A stretch of 64,000 nucleotides of DNA, from NCBI GenBank assembly GCA_012861695.1, contig JAAOOA010000096.1, positions 186,001-250,000 on the forward strand, in the 5' to 3' direction. A model generated the notes under the pieces. It had not been told where the DNA came from and did no database searches. It saw only the letters and a list, made by a program, of their open reading frames with translations. Shown here piece after piece: positions 20,750 to 33,049 of this stretch. The translations under genes and the position numbers were made by a program. The DNA is from Trematomus loennbergii (lineage: Eukaryota; Chordata; Actinopteri; Perciformes; Nototheniidae). Numbering within the stretch: the stretch's first letter is position 1; each line of letters starts with the position of its first letter.

Positions 20750-21910
20750 CCTCTTAAGGACGTCGGTCCCCCCAGTGGACCCCCCCCACCGTTTTTTTCC
20801 GAGACTGTGTCTGAGGGCTTCTTAACATTTATGAAACTATTAATGTGTAGCACCAGATTAACGGGAAGAATCTCAGCTAACTGAAGATATGAACCATTTT
20901 TACCAAAACAAAACACAAGGGTAATACCAAGCCTCTGAATTAGCACTAAGTGAAAAAATTCTAACGCAACAACTCAAGATAAAGATACCCTTATTACTTA
21001 TCGTAGCTGCACATACAATATATCGATTAAAGCTGAGACTCCACAGATTATATAGGTATAGTATCATCACTGAGCGATCGAACTCGCGACAGGGGAAGCA
21101 AACACAGACATCACAACACGTACCTTTTCGGAGCTTTTACGGGAGATCGTCTCACCGTAGCTGTCAATCTGATCAAAAGACGTGTTCAATGGCATTAAAA
21201 CGGAAAAAAACGCGGCTACAACTGTGATCCATAGGTTAATAATGTATCTGTGGCTTTGAAAAAATTATTTATAATCCATAATTCAATTTTTATGTAAAAA
21301 TCGGAGAGAAAAAGTTAGCTGCTAACGGTAGCCACCAGAGTGTATGCAGCTTCCGGTTTTGGTCACGTGTCACTCTCACTCCTTATTTGTTAACGTGTTT
21401 GTGTGTATAGAACTTTCCCTCGATTCCATTGGCTCTAGCGGTTATAAAGAGATTTCATTCATCAAAATCGACCAAGGGGGGCCAGAGATAGGTCAAATCC
21501 ACCCAAATGACCCCAGAAGTGGGTTTTTTTGGCTAAATCTCTCTAAAAAGATCAAATTTCACTTGTTTTGCATCCATCTTGATACAGGGTACTTATTATA
21601 TGTTGTACTTTGGATTCTAAAGCTTTAGTCTACTAACCCATCATCCAAGGGTAGCTTTCACTATAAGTAAAAAAGAATTTTGGACGGACACTATAATTTA
21701 CAGTTTTTTACTATGTTCAATCTGAATTTTCTTTAAAATAAAAAACATCTATATTGATTCTGACTTTTCTACATCCAACTCACAGGTTTATCATTACTTT
21801 GAGAATAAAGATTATTAATTCAACCCTTTAGAAGGGAAGATGTGGTCATTTGTTCTGGGAATGTCATTTTCGAGCCTGAGACCTGAAAAACAGGCTCAGG
21901 GCTTAAGAGG
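20750..21910. mobile_element. piggyBac-like non-autonomous element, copy 1
   Basis: TTAA (20746-20749 and 21911-21914) flanks inverted ends CCTCTTAAGGAC and CCTCTTAAGCCC. TTAA plus a CCY start is the piggyBac pattern. Two further copies lie at 40062-41195 and 50853-50995. It is inserted in the L2-like reverse transcriptase. No transposase domain is visible. Confidence 0.8.
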
Positions 21911-21914
21911 TTAA

Positions 21915-22715
21915 CAAGAGCTGTGGTTTGGTCGAATGCCTGACTGGAACACATCGAAACAGTTATTTAAATGCAAGAAATTACTCAACTGTTGAAAAAC
22001 AACTTTTTCAATGATTTTACCTAGAAATGGGAGGTTTGATATGGGCCTTTAATTGTTCATTACTGAAGCATCTAGATTATTATTTTTTAAGAGCGGTTTA
22101 ATGACTGCAGTTTTCAGGGCCTGTGGAAAAACACCTGAGTGAAGAGACTTGTTTACTATATGAAGTAGATCTGAGGCCATGCAATGAAAAACATTTTTGA
22201 AAGGCAGCAGGAGGAGGATTTTAGATGTTTTATAATGTCCTCTAGGTCAGATGGAATTTTGTCATGATGTTTAAATTGATTTTAGGTGGACACAGGGACA
22301 AAACATTTGCTGTACCTGATACAGAGGCACTTACTGCTTGTCGACTTTCAGAATTTTGTCAGTGAAGAATGAGGCAAATTCATTGCAGGCCCTGGTGGAT
22401 AGAAGTTCAGAGGCTACTGACACTGGGGGGTTTGTTAGTCTGTCGACGGTAGCAAACAAGGCACGAGTGTTTTTGTTTTTGGCAATGATGTCAGAGAAGA
22501 AAGACTGTTGTGCAATTTTCAATTCCATATTAGAAAAGCCAAGTCTCTCTTTATAGATTTCAAAATGAACCTGGAGATTTGTGTTTTCGCCACCTGCCTT
22601 CAACTTTTCGACACTCTCTTTTTTCTGTTTTCATGTTCATGGCCTTTCTCCATGGAGATATTTTCTTGCCAGTCACTTCCTTTACCTTACTTGGAGCAAT
22701 GGCATCTATAACATT
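21915..22715 (-). pseudogene. L2-like ORF2 linker and reverse transcriptase start
   Basis: Minus-strand blocks include the PSKVKEVTGKK and SPWRKAM linker near 22680-22640, KERLGFSNMELKIAQQSFFS, RALFATVDRLTNPPVS, and ACNEFASFFTDKI (22331-22603). These are the linker between endonuclease and reverse transcriptase in fish L2-type LINEs. Reading frame shifts occur near 22590. It is bounded by the two TTAA elements. Confidence 0.85.
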
Positions 22716-22719
22716 TTAA

Positions 22720-24717
22720 AGGAGAGGTGTCATGCTTTTACGGTTATTACTCGTCCCCTTGTGTGTTATGAAGGTTTTTATGCATGTAAACGGTGTGCAG
22801 AGTCAAAACCCTCAAAGTACACCCTGTAGCGAGTAAAACTATAACACAGAAAATACCTCCCTAAAACGCCTCGTTGGAGATACGTCACTGTCCATTTGAT
22901 TCTTCCGGGTACGGCATGATGTCATGCGGTACCCGGAACAAAATGGACCAATCCGGAAGAGCTATGGCTACACCCAGCGGCGCTGGCCGCACCCTCTGCC
23001 AGCCTAACATTTACTGTTAGAAGCTCTGGTTCAGTTTACAATCGATCCAGTCATGCCAATGCCAAGGACCTGTTTCCTGAAATGTGAGGAGAAATCTGAG
23101 TTGTTTGTCCTACCGACGGAAGAACCACAACGAAGTCAGTGGTTGAAATGTCTGTTTAACACTGTTCCTTCAGAGGTTCGAAGAACGTTACTGTGTGCGC
23201 GGCATTTCACAGACAAAAGCTTCCAAAACATGCCCAGTTGAGGCCGGATATGCACAGCATTTGAAACTGAAGGACGATGCTATTCTAGTTTGTTTGGACC
23301 GTTTGGAGCAGGGGAAGAATCGGGTACACAACCTGTAAGTTTGCATTGTTATTTGTGTATTTATCAAACAGGTATCTACCACGACTGTTTAAATGTGTAA
23401 ACATGTGTCGGACTGCTAAGCCATTGACACAGTGCTAACTGTGCTAACTAAGTTGCTAGCGTTTCCATATATCAACTCTAATATCAGCAGATGGCCTTAC
23501 ATACATGTATCTCATAGCAGGAGAATGTCTGCATTCACACACGAAATACTCATAGACAGTATACTCCGGGTGATTTACCGTACGGTCAGTCGCGAAACGT
23601 AATTACATTATAGCTGGCGTTCTAGCGTGTATGCTACCGAGCTAAACAATGGAGCTAGACATGAGTTTGCTCGGGAAAACATTGTTGTTATGCCAGCTAC
23701 AATGAATGTAGCAGACTACCCGTATAAGATTGCAATTGTAAACATGTTCTTGATAGCCTAATATGAACCACTATCTGTTGTTCATAGTATAGTATAGTAT
23801 AGTATAGTAGCCTATAGCATATTACTACAACTAGCAAACGTAGGTTAGCATATTAGCTGGCAAGCTAACTGTGTTGATTAGATAGATAGATTAGATAGAT
23901 ACACACTCCTACCACAACTACTACTAACGAATCTAAAACAACTATGTTTCTCTAATATTTTGTGATTTGCATTTGATTTCGTCCAGCCAGATCAGGAAAC
24001 TCCTGGCGTATCTGGCGGACAACATACACACGGGATGACCCACTCTGATGCCTCGTCCTAAAAAGCCCCGGCAGCCACTTACAAAGCTGCGATAGGCAAG
24101 ATGCCGAAAACGCCTATAAGGGGAGGAATGGATGATATACAGTGTATATATGTATATTTACGCATGTTTATTTTGTACATTTCTAAAAATAAAGTTTGAT
24201 GGAAATACTTAGTAGGCCTATCCTTTCTTCCCTGAATTATTTGCTCCTTTAACATATCATTCATATTTAGCAAACCATGATTTGATTTCTCATCAAACAG
24301 TAGTAGTTTATTACAGGTAAAAATAATACTCTTCTATAACAACAGTTGTAGATACAGTTCGGTTAGTTAGCGTATAAAATATACGGCTGTACCGACGCCA
24401 TTATAAGACTGTTGTTCCGCTGAGAGCGAGCCGATAAAAGCACTGTTAGACATGGGCGGAGCCTCTCTGGTGGTTGACTAATCAGAACAGAGTGGCCGAG
24501 CTGACCAATCGGAGCACACTAGGCTCACAGGGAGGGGGGGGCAAGAGCTCCAACGAGCCGTTTAGTGGAGAGAGTGAATACTGCTGAATACACATACTTT
24601 ACAGAGATGCTGTATGCGAAACCAATGTGAGTTTGGAAAATTGCACAGTATAAATCTATTTTAATATACCTCAACAATGGAATTATGATCAGTGGAAATG
24701 GCCATGACGCCTCTCCT
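22720..24717 (+). mobile_element. Kolobok-like DNA transposon with THAP exon
   Basis: TTAA flanks (22716-22719, 24718-24721) and inverted ends AAGGAGAGGTGTCATG / AAGGAGAGGCGTCATG (15 of 16) define the element. It contains a THAP zinc-finger exon at 23053-23331, the DNA-binding domain known in Kolobok and P-type transposases. The transposase catalytic part is missing. It is inserted between endonuclease and reverse transcriptase of the L2-like LINE. Confidence 0.85.
23053..23331 (+). pseudogene. THAP zinc-finger exon remnant
   Basis: From ATG 23053 the frame encodes a THAP domain: C-x3-C (CFLKC) near the start, LFVLPTEEPQRSQWLK with the conserved Pro and Trp, and the C-x2-H pair in LLCARHF, then F. 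A single-base loss near 23237 breaks the frame; beyond it the sequence again reads sensibly (FEAGYAQHLKLKDDAI) and meets GTAAGT at 23334, a good splice-donor candidate. THAP domains bind DNA and zinc; here it would bind transposon ends. No catalytic exon was found downstream. Confidence 0.8.
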
Positions 24718-24721
24718 TTAA

Positions 24722-25482
24722 ATGTTTGAATTAAAATGATCTACTAGCTCATTTACTGATATGTTAGCAGGGGCAAGTGTGGAAGAAAAATTCTGAGTAA
24801 ACATTTCCCTAGTATTTTCAGTTAAATATCGCTTTGTGGTTACCTCTTTTTGAACATTTTAGAAATAGAGCTCTCAAAGAAAACAAAGGAATGATGAGAG
24901 TGCAACATCAGTCACCACAACCTTAGAGATATTCAGACCCTTTGAGATCATTAAGTCCAGAGTGTGCCCCTTATTGTGCGTGGGCTCCGTCACATGCTGA
25001 GTCAGTCCATAGTTATCAAGAACACAAAACAGTTCTTTAGTCCCGCTGTCCTGGGGGTTGTCAACATGGATGTTAAAATCACCAACAATGACTAGACGGT
25101 CAAAGTCAATACACCCTATAGACAGCAGTTCAGTAAAGTCATCAAAAAAGCTTGCACAGTATTTGGGTGGTCTATAGATATTTAGGAACAGAGCTCGAGA
25201 GGAGCATTTCAGCTGAAGGGCCACATATTCAAAAGAAGCAAAGTTCCCATAAGATGTCTTCCTGCATTGAAGGGAATCATTGAACAAAATAGCAACTCCA
25301 CCTCCTTTCTTATGCATTCTTTCCTGACTCATAAAACTGAAGTTGGGAGGTGTTGATTCGATAAGAACAGCTGCATTGTTATTTTGTTCAATCCAAGTTT
25401 CCGTTAAAAACATAAAATCGAGATTGTGCTCAGTGATAAAATCATTGATTAAACATTTTTTTTCCTGCCAAAGACTTGACAT
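24722..25482 (-). pseudogene. L2-like ORF2 endonuclease (broken)
   Basis: This is the apurinic-type endonuclease that nicks the target for LINE insertion. Minus-strand blocks from 25482: MSSLWQEKKCLINDFI, DFMFLTETWI, KGGGVAILF, NIYRPPKY, VIVGDFNIH, EPTHNKGHTLDL. The final SDH catalytic motif is not read: a small deletion at about 24893 shifts the frame at VALSS, so the ORF ends in an altered tail at 24874. Residual linker continues to 24722, where the Kolobok-like element begins. Confidence 0.85.
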
Positions 25483-25662
25483 TTAATAAAACTAGTTTAA
25501 GTTCGTTACATACACTATCAGTCCGATTTTTTGTGACAAGCTGTGGCTGACATGGAATCACTGCTAAATTTGATAAACTCACACAAATGTTTGAGCGCTT
25601 CCTGTTTCTAAGCTGATTCACCGCTCATAATCTATTACCTATCAACACAGATATCGGCAAAG

Positions 25663-26398
25663 CTACTGGCAGGCAGGGCCCCGGCTTGTCCTGGAAAGAG
25701 TTGAGAGTGCTATACGCCCTTGAGCCTGGACCCAGCACATATCAGTTAGAGTTTGCTGCGTTTTGTAAACACACATCCTTATCAGGCTTCGGAGACAGCA
25801 GATGCTGTCTTGAAGGGGGGGGAGGTGGTTGACGTAGGCATGGTGATGAAGACGGGGGAGATGGTGGCGTCTCTGCTTCGGTGATTGTGGTGGGCGTCGT
25901 TGAGGGACGGGGGTCAAGGACTTGGTGCCAAGCCTGTACATCTCCTCCATGCGATCAGTGAACTCCAGGAAGGACTTGGTGCCAACCCTGTGTATCTCTG
26001 TCATGTGGTCATTGAACTCCAGGAAGGTGGGCGAGGGTGAAAGAGTGAGCTGGGGGGTGAAGGAAGAGTATCCTCAAAGGTGTTGACAGGGGGGGAAGAA
26101 GGGCGGTGGAGACTCCTCCATTTGTCTCATAGGTCTCCCATAATCAAGACATTCCTCAGGCGGGTGCAATGATACTTCTTCAAGGTTTTCTGCGCGATGT
26201 GTTGTGTCTTTCTCCTGTTTTGATTCCTCTTGTCGCTTGTCCTTGGCAGAGGGAACAGATTGATGACGCAGGCAGTTGAATATGTTAGAGATAAACAATT
26301 GTACTCCTGACTTGTTCAGGCAAATTCCATCTGCCTTAAAAAGATGTCTGCGGTCCCAGAAAAAGTTATTTTTATTTTTAATTGTCAATAAAATGGAC
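25663..26398 (-). pseudogene. L2-like ORF1, C-terminal half
   Basis: Minus-strand FFWDRRHLFKADGICLNKSG (26350 region) matches the final block of the esterase-type domain found in CR1/L2-group ORF1, where the D-G-x-H-x-N-x-x-G pattern carries the last catalytic positions; here His is replaced by Cys. Downstream (26004-25663) is a low-complexity tail with MTEIHRVGTKSFLEF and a second copy of the RLGTKS motif. It is separated from the N-terminal half by the hAT at 26624-27590 and flanking insert sequence. Confidence 0.75.
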
Positions 26399-26976
26399 AG
26401 AATGGTCAGTACAGGCAGTTGAAAGCCACGTGATCAGTGCAAACAATCTGCTGAATCTCTCCACTCCTCTTCTGACTGGCGGTAGAGGGCCACTGATGAA
26501 CACCTCCGCATTTCGCGAGCTGACAGTTTCCATATGATTTATTATTATTATTAATATGAAGACTTTTTGTTTTTGTTGAATATATAAATATTATCATGAA
26601 TGTGGAAAATACTGTATTTTAACTAGGGCTGTCAAGTTAACGCGTTAATAACGCGTTAACGCAAAAAAAAATAACGCCACTAATTATTTTAACGCGATTA
26701 ACGCATGTGTATTTTTTGTCCTCGGCCGCCGCAGTTCAGAGCGCATCGAGTTTAAAATACCATCGACAAGCTGATGCTGACAGCCCCGCTCCTACCGCCC
26801 GCTTGTGGCAGACCACACTTCCACGCTCACTGGCAGGCCCGGACTGGCCATCGGGAGGACCGGGAGGGAGTGTGTATGTGTTGCGCGACTCGCGCGAGCG
26901 AGGCACACCTTACGTGTTGTTGTTGTTAGCATCTGGTGCTAGCTAGCTGCGCTAACGGATATAAGGAGCTGTTTCA

Positions 26977-27166
26977 TTGACATGTTGCCGACAACTGCGC
27001 CGAGCACTTGACTTTATGCAGGTAGCCAGACAGTGGGACATTGTACGAAAAGTCAGCACACTCAGCACGGATAGTGCGCGCTACATGATTGCAGCGTCCA
27101 GGCAGCTCCCGTTGGAGCATATATGCCTTGAGCTGCACATAGCTCCAACGATCTATCACAGTGTCT
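26977..27166 (+). pseudogene. hAT transposase fragment
   Basis: The frame reads QWDIVRKVSTLSTDSARYMI then AASRQLPLEH and LELHIAP. This resembles the catalytic-core segment of vertebrate hAT (ZBED-like) transposases, where a TDNAxN block is followed by LPxxHxxCxAHxLxL. The cysteine and second histidine context is partly altered. Only about 60 codons survive, truncated directly by the (CA)n array. Confidence 0.7.
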
Positions 27167-27290
<124 letters not shown>

Positions 27291-27590
27291 TCACTGTATT
27301 ATTGTATGAGAGAGGTTCCAGGTTGAATTGAGGCGAATATTTGTAATGTTCAGGTTGTTGTGTTTAATATTCATGAGAATATTTGTCATTGTTCAAATGC
27401 TAATAAACAAACATATAAAGCATATTTGTCCACTCATATGTTGATAAGAGTATTAAAAACTTGAAAGATATCCCTCTAAGGTACATTTAGAACAGATAAA
27501 ATGTGTGATTAATTTGCGATTAATCGCGATTAACTATGGACAATCATGCGATTAATCGCGATTAAATATTTTAATCGACTGACAGCCCTA

Positions 27591-27690
27591 ATTTTAACAA
27601 TACGGTATTCTGTTTTTCACATTTGTTATTTTATTTATTTGTTATTTTTTTAATCTGTTCGAAATAAAGATTGAAATGAAATGAAATGAG
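27591..27690 (+). repeat. Retroposon-like 3' tail
   Basis: A T-rich stretch ends in AATAAAGATTGAAATGAAATG with tandem GAAAT units, like the tail of a plus-strand retroposon inserted in the L2-like ORF1. With the similar AT-rich sequence at 26530-26615 it may be one older insert later split by hAT H3. Confidence 0.4.
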
Positions 27691-28329
27691 AGTCACCCAC
27701 AATCAGAGTTTCAGGCCCAGTCGTTAGCTTTCCCTCCAGCCTTTTACTTTTGGAGTAGCTATTGGTCCTTACCCTGCTGTGTGAAGAGGACAGGTTATCC
27801 AGGTCATCAGAAAGAGATCTCCGGTTCTGGGTCAGCGGAGCATATCTGTTCTGGATTGGCACACTTGGTGGTTTAGGAGGATTGTTTTTAGTCCTCCCTT
27901 TAGGACCTGTCCACGACTGTTTCCTAGTATGAACAGGGGTTGAAGAGGCGCTCTTCCTGGGTGATAACAATGCAGGCCAGCCGGTCGATCACAGATTTCA
28001 GAGCGCTGGGCTCTGCCTGTTATTCGTCCTCCCAAATCCCATGGAAATGATTTACTCTTAGGCTTTGCACCCAGACATTTCCAGGGAGGACTACCACTTG
28101 TAGATTTATTACCCAGTACACAGCCCTCCTGTTCCTTGGAATCCTTGTAGCTGCTAACTAGCTGTGAGTTAGCATGCCCTTTTCCATTCTTTTGCAACAA
28201 TGGTAAAGTGTTGTCATTCCCACATAGTCCATTCACTTCCACGTTAACTTCCAACCGTTGCATTTTCATTTCCAACACGGCCATCTTCTGCAGAAGTTTG
28301 TGGAAGTCATCTGTAGAGAACGGAGGCAT
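27650..28329 (-). pseudogene. L2-like ORF1, N-terminal half
   Basis: From a minus-strand ATG at 28329 (MPPFSTDDFHKLLQKM) a short predicted coiled coil (VLEMKMQRLEVNVEV) leads into a Ser/Pro-rich linker. After a frameshift near 27970 the frame continues SPRKSASSTPV and IQNRYAPL to ETLIVGDSHF. The LIVGDS block is the first SGNH-hydrolase motif of the esterase domain in CR1/L2-group ORF1 (Ser nucleophile). The domain is cut here by later insertions. Confidence 0.8.
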
Positions 28330-28639
28330 TTTGCTACCAACTAGCTTAAGCTAAATAGCATGCAGTAGCCTACCAGGCTTTAGCTGTTGCTAGGCCACGC
28401 TACTGTAAGACTGAGGTCGTCGTAAAAAATATTGAAATATGGCTGAAACCCTCCGTCTATTACGAAGAATAACTGTCCCAGTGATAAGTTAATGTCCAGG
28501 AGCCGCTGCTCGAAGTTTTCAGAAAATAAAAATAGGAAAATCAGCATAAAAAAGTATAAAAAAGTAAGCAGAGGCAAGAGCAAGCAGAAAAGCGTCTGCA
28601 CTGTAAGAAAGCAGGAACTGAAAAGTGTGTGTAGGGAGA

Positions 28640-28820
28640 TATTGTCTCAAAATGATATTTAAAATACAAGAACAAATACACAGCAGGGAACACTGGTGTC
28701 TTTGGCAAAATTATATTGGAATCACAGTGATATCATTACAATAAATGTGTTTCCCAATTGGTAATGGTTGATGAAAATCGAATCAGTTTGAAATCTACAT
28801 GGATTTATGTGGGTGTAGAT
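28640..28820 (+). repeat. Duplicated segment, copy 1
   Basis: The stretch from AAATACAAGAACAAATACAC to TTTATGTGGGTGTAGAT recurs at 34398-34590 in the same orientation. This copy lacks about 34 bp present in the other between TTACAATAAA and TGTGTTTCCC. No ORF or known family. Confidence 0.8.
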
Positions 28821-30085
28821 TGTTCTGCCTCCAAAGCAGTGCAGAACAGTCGTTCCAGAGCATCTGGATTCAGCTTTTTACTGTCTGAAATGTCCTTTGA
28901 TTGGGCAATTAAAATGGCAACTTTACCCATATCTCAATTAAGCACTTTTTTGATTATCAGCATTTTTACATTAAATAACAGGAGTATATTCTTAGTATTC
29001 AGAAAACAATCTGAAACATTCTATTCAAATTATGTTAAGTGTTCATACATGTTCATGGTGTTTCCGCCTGTAGTGATAATGGGACCAGAAGTAGCAGGGA
29101 AATATTTGGCTATTACCAAAGGAATTTAACCCATGTACAGTTACCAACATCTCTAACTTATCCGTCTTAAAGTAATGTTGTTGTTTTGTTCCGTTTTGTA
29201 TGTTTTAAGTTAAAATGCGATACATTGAAACTTTGAATGTGTAATATTCACCTTGGCTTGGCCTCGGTGGCAAACTTAAAAGTTGATAACCGATGTTTGA
29301 TTGCGTATTTAGGAGATAAGAAAGGAATAAGTAAAATATGATATTATTCCTTAATTAAAATTAGCTTTTATAATACCTAAAAGGAAAAATCCTATCTTAA
29401 ATAATAACTTAAAAACAAAGTTTCTATAATACAGCCCCTTATTCCCAGCTTTCACATGATACCACCATACCACACCAATTATATGTGGAATAAACTGTCT
29501 ACTCCTGAACTTCGCTTTATAGATACAGTAAAAGGGTAATGGTAATGGTTTTGCTTTAAATAAATCAGCTATCACTGTAGAACTAATCTATAACAAAAAA
29601 CATACATTTAGTTCAGTATAAATAGGTTACTACTTGTGTATATTTGCACATTGTAACTATGTAGCATCATTTAATAACTGAGGCTGCGTTCGCCTGCAGA
29701 AGAGGATTTGGAACAGGACCAGAAGACATTGTCATTTACAGCCATATGCTTTGTTTACCTTCTGCACAAATGAATGCAACGCTGAATAGATATAAATTAA
29801 TAACTAATATTTCAGCTGTTTTGCTTGGATACAGACAGTAGAATTTGTATAATGGAGTTTTTCAACTTTTAATTGGTTGTGAAAATGATATGCCATTCTT
29901 CCTGGCACATATTTCCGTAGAGCAGCAGTACATCACAAATGCATGCCTTGCCAATTAAAAAACTTTGGTTGATGTGGAGAATTATCAATTATGCCAACCA
30001 CATGAAATACCATATTATATTACCTGTATATATTCCATGCTTCAATAGATTTTAAAATGTGTGGATGCTGACAGAAAAAAGCCCA
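28821..30085. other. Unannotated AT-rich sequence
   Basis: No gene, repeat or RNA signature identified. Confidence 0.4.
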
Positions 30086-30780
30086 GACACCCTGCTAAAT
30101 TGAGCCATCTGGGGGTAAATTGATCAATTTACTTTTGAAGTTCAAACCTGAGCACAAGTAAAACAACTTTACTGATTAAATAGGCTAGTCATTCATGTTA
30201 TCAGATCTGGTTATTCTCTCTCATCTGTCGGTCACTTAAGCCAGATTGTCAAATAACTCACTGTAATTCTATTGAAGGCTGTAGCCCTTCCCAAAGAAGT
30301 TGCTTCAGGCATACGGCAGGAAAGATGGTGGCATGCCTTAAAATGATTGCACCAATCTAGACCTAAAAGAATAGACATCAACCTTAACTGACCTATTGGA
30401 TGATGTGATCTCTTGCACACCCTACTTGCTGAACCCTTCTCTCTCCAGCTGTTTGGTACAGGAATGTTGTGGTTTCTACAATGTTCAAAACACAAGAATC
30501 AAATCAGTTGTGTAAAACTGTTGAAATAGCAAGTTATACTACAGAGACTTAACTTAACTTCAGTGCCTCATGGGGGGTTAAGTTGAACCACTGGCTTTGA
30601 CATAACAGTAATTATACCTGACATGTTGAAAATGTACTTGACAAGCAAAACATGGTTTATTGTTACTGGGTGAAATGATTGTGATGAGAGGAAAATAGCT
30701 AGCAAATAATAAACAAAACTAAATACATAAAAAATTACATGGGTCAACTGTAGTTTCAACTTACACATAGTAATTTAACA
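30086..30780 (-). repeat. Unclassified dispersed repeat G, copy 1
   Basis: The reverse complement shares long blocks with 51238-52050, such as TTTTGAACATTGTAGAAAC, CATTCCTGTACCAAACAGCT and GGAGAGAGAAGGGTT. Both copies carry GTTGAACCA/GTTGACCCA-like phrases. No coding part. Family not recognised. Confidence 0.7.
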
Positions 30781-31857
30781 AATTGAAAACAAAGTGTGCT
30801 CCACACATTCTGATACTAAGTATTGCTTTTTATTAAAAGAAACCTTGGATTTCCCTCAGAGGTTAAAAGATAACATCCATAACTGGCCTAATTGAGAGGT
30901 TATCTCCCAGCAGAGATGAGCTCCTGGTATCAAGACAGTTCCATACTCTGGTTGCGTAATAAGATCTATGCCAGCTAAATGCTCAGAAAAAGACAGTGAG
31001 ATATGGACCGAAGCAATGAGAGCTAGCATGTTGATATTGCTTTGGCACGCTGTATTGATGGTATTTACAAAATAAAATAAGATTCATCAACTAGCTTATC
31101 ACAGAGCTTTCACTCGCATCTCATGGTCATCATACACAGATGGAGTTTGTAGTTGTGATTAAGCTATTATGAATGTATGTGTTGATGTTGTGGTTTCTTT
31201 GTTTATGTAAATATGTGCATCCATTAAATCTCAGCTCTCAACCCTGCAGTGACAAATCACATTGGCCTGTCAGCCGTCACGCCACCCTCTGTTATGGGTT
31301 GTACCAACATTAGTTCACACGGGTTGGGATCTTCTGATTTAATTACGTTAAGGCAGAGGAGGAAAAATGACATTAGGCTACACCTAATTAACAGCATGCG
31401 TATAAGTAGTAGGCCACCATCAAAACTGTATCTAAATTAATTAGGTTTTGATTTAAGATATTAAATTCAAATTAATCATTGGGAGATGGAAATGATCCTT
31501 GACGTCGCTCCAGCTGCGAGGCGGCCTCTCACGTGCCTTAGCTGGTTCCTACCAATTTAAGCATGTTCCAGGATATGGGGAAGGAATTAGTGGAAGTGAC
31601 TGTATGAGAAACATCAAAATAGCTCTAAATTGTGACTTTACCTACATTTTATAGGAAAAAAAGCACTGTTACGTAACTTCATTTAATTGGCAGTTTAACA
31701 CATTTGTTATACAGTAAATTAGGTGAAGCTCATCCTCAATCAAGTAGTTAAAATGAGAATGCAGACACGTGTAATGAATTATTTATTCAATAATATAATA
31801 TGGGTGAATTGATGAAGTCTATTGTGTAAACGCATGTACATCATATTACTGTCAAAT
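30781..31857. other. Unique sequence, part possibly conserved non-coding
   Basis: No gene found. 31245-31500 has a mixed composition with TTTAATTACG and ACCTAATTAAC homeodomain-like sites and could be a conserved element; this is inference only. Confidence 0.3.
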
Positions 31858-32210
31858 CGGAATCAGAATCAGAAATCCTTTATTAGTCCCACAGCGGGGA
31901 AATGTACATTAAAGCAAAAGTGGGATAGTCGGTAAAAAAGGCATGCAATAACACACAAGAAGCTAACATATTAATATATAGAAGAAAGCACCCATTAGTT
32001 ATACTAGAAAAAACTAAAGACAAATAAGTATGTAAGTACACATCCATGGCTAAGAAATGATGAGCAGCAACTTCAGAACTTTGTGACATATGTAATGTAA
32101 GGTGAGGTGTTGAGACATTATAAAAAGTACGATTGATGATGATGATGGTGATTATTCCACAGTATTTCAAGAAAAGTGTCTATATTGCACATTGCCGTTT
32201 TATTGCACAA
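31858..32210 (-). repeat. LINE 3' UTR remnant
   Basis: The start GGAATCAGAATCAGAAATCC followed by TTTATTAGTCCCACAGCGGG is the reversed 3' end of a common fish LINE group, with A-rich UTR behind it. No coding part is left. Confidence 0.6.
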
Positions 32211-33049
32211 GATCTCAACAGTCTGTATTGTGTGGGGTTGTTGGAGCAGAACACCTATGGGTGGCTGAGAGCCCCCCTCTGCTACGCGCCGTTCGTTGGA
32301 TGAGGCTGATCTCTATTTAATAAAGAAAGGAATTGAAAACACCGGAATCAAAAGTTATAACAATTATCTGAGTTTACTTCTAGGAAACAAAACACGTATA
32401 CAAGTTTTACAGAGTACTCCGGACTTCAGGTTTGTGATGCGATGCGGATACAGGTGTCGGGACCAACCAACTCATCAAACAAGGAGAATTGACTTCAGGT
32501 TTGTGATGCGATGCGGACACAGATATCGGGACCAACCAACTCATCAAACAAGAAAGCATTTTTCATACAAAAACAACAGTATTCATATTCATATTTTGGG
32601 GCGGAGATGGGTTGACTTCTTCCTTCCCATTTTACTCCGAAGCGAATTAGAGAGTCCGTGAGGAGGAGCTGTGTGAGCTGCTCACTCCCCCAGGTGTTTT
32701 TACTGGTTGGATTCACTTCTGGTCGGGTTCAATACAGCGAATCAGAGTTCTGACCAGAACGTGAGATTCTAAGGTTCCACAAGGTCAAAGTCAATCTTAT
32801 CTCTGCCCCGATATCCACTCCCTTTCTTTCCCATGGCATCTTTCACATAAACTATTCTTTCTCATACAATTAAACCTTGTGCACAAATATAATGATGCCC
32901 ATAAAGAACCTTGAAAAGAATATGTGTGTGTGCTGGTGAAAGGAGGTGTATGTGTGTGAAACAGGATCTCTGGGTCAGTGAGTTGTAAGTGAGAATATAA
33001 TTTCTATATATGTGATTACTTAAAACAGTTCAAACAATACATGTTCACT
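32211..33049. other. Unclassified sequence with a tandem duplication
   Basis: No gene supported. An AATAAAG signal at about 32319 and the 69-bp duplication at 32422 are the only features seen. Confidence 0.35.
32422..32559 (+). repeat. 69-bp tandem duplication
   Basis: The unit starting GACTTCAGGTTTGTGATGCG occurs at 32422 and 32491 with few differences. It ends in CAACTCATCAAACAAG. Confidence 0.9.
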
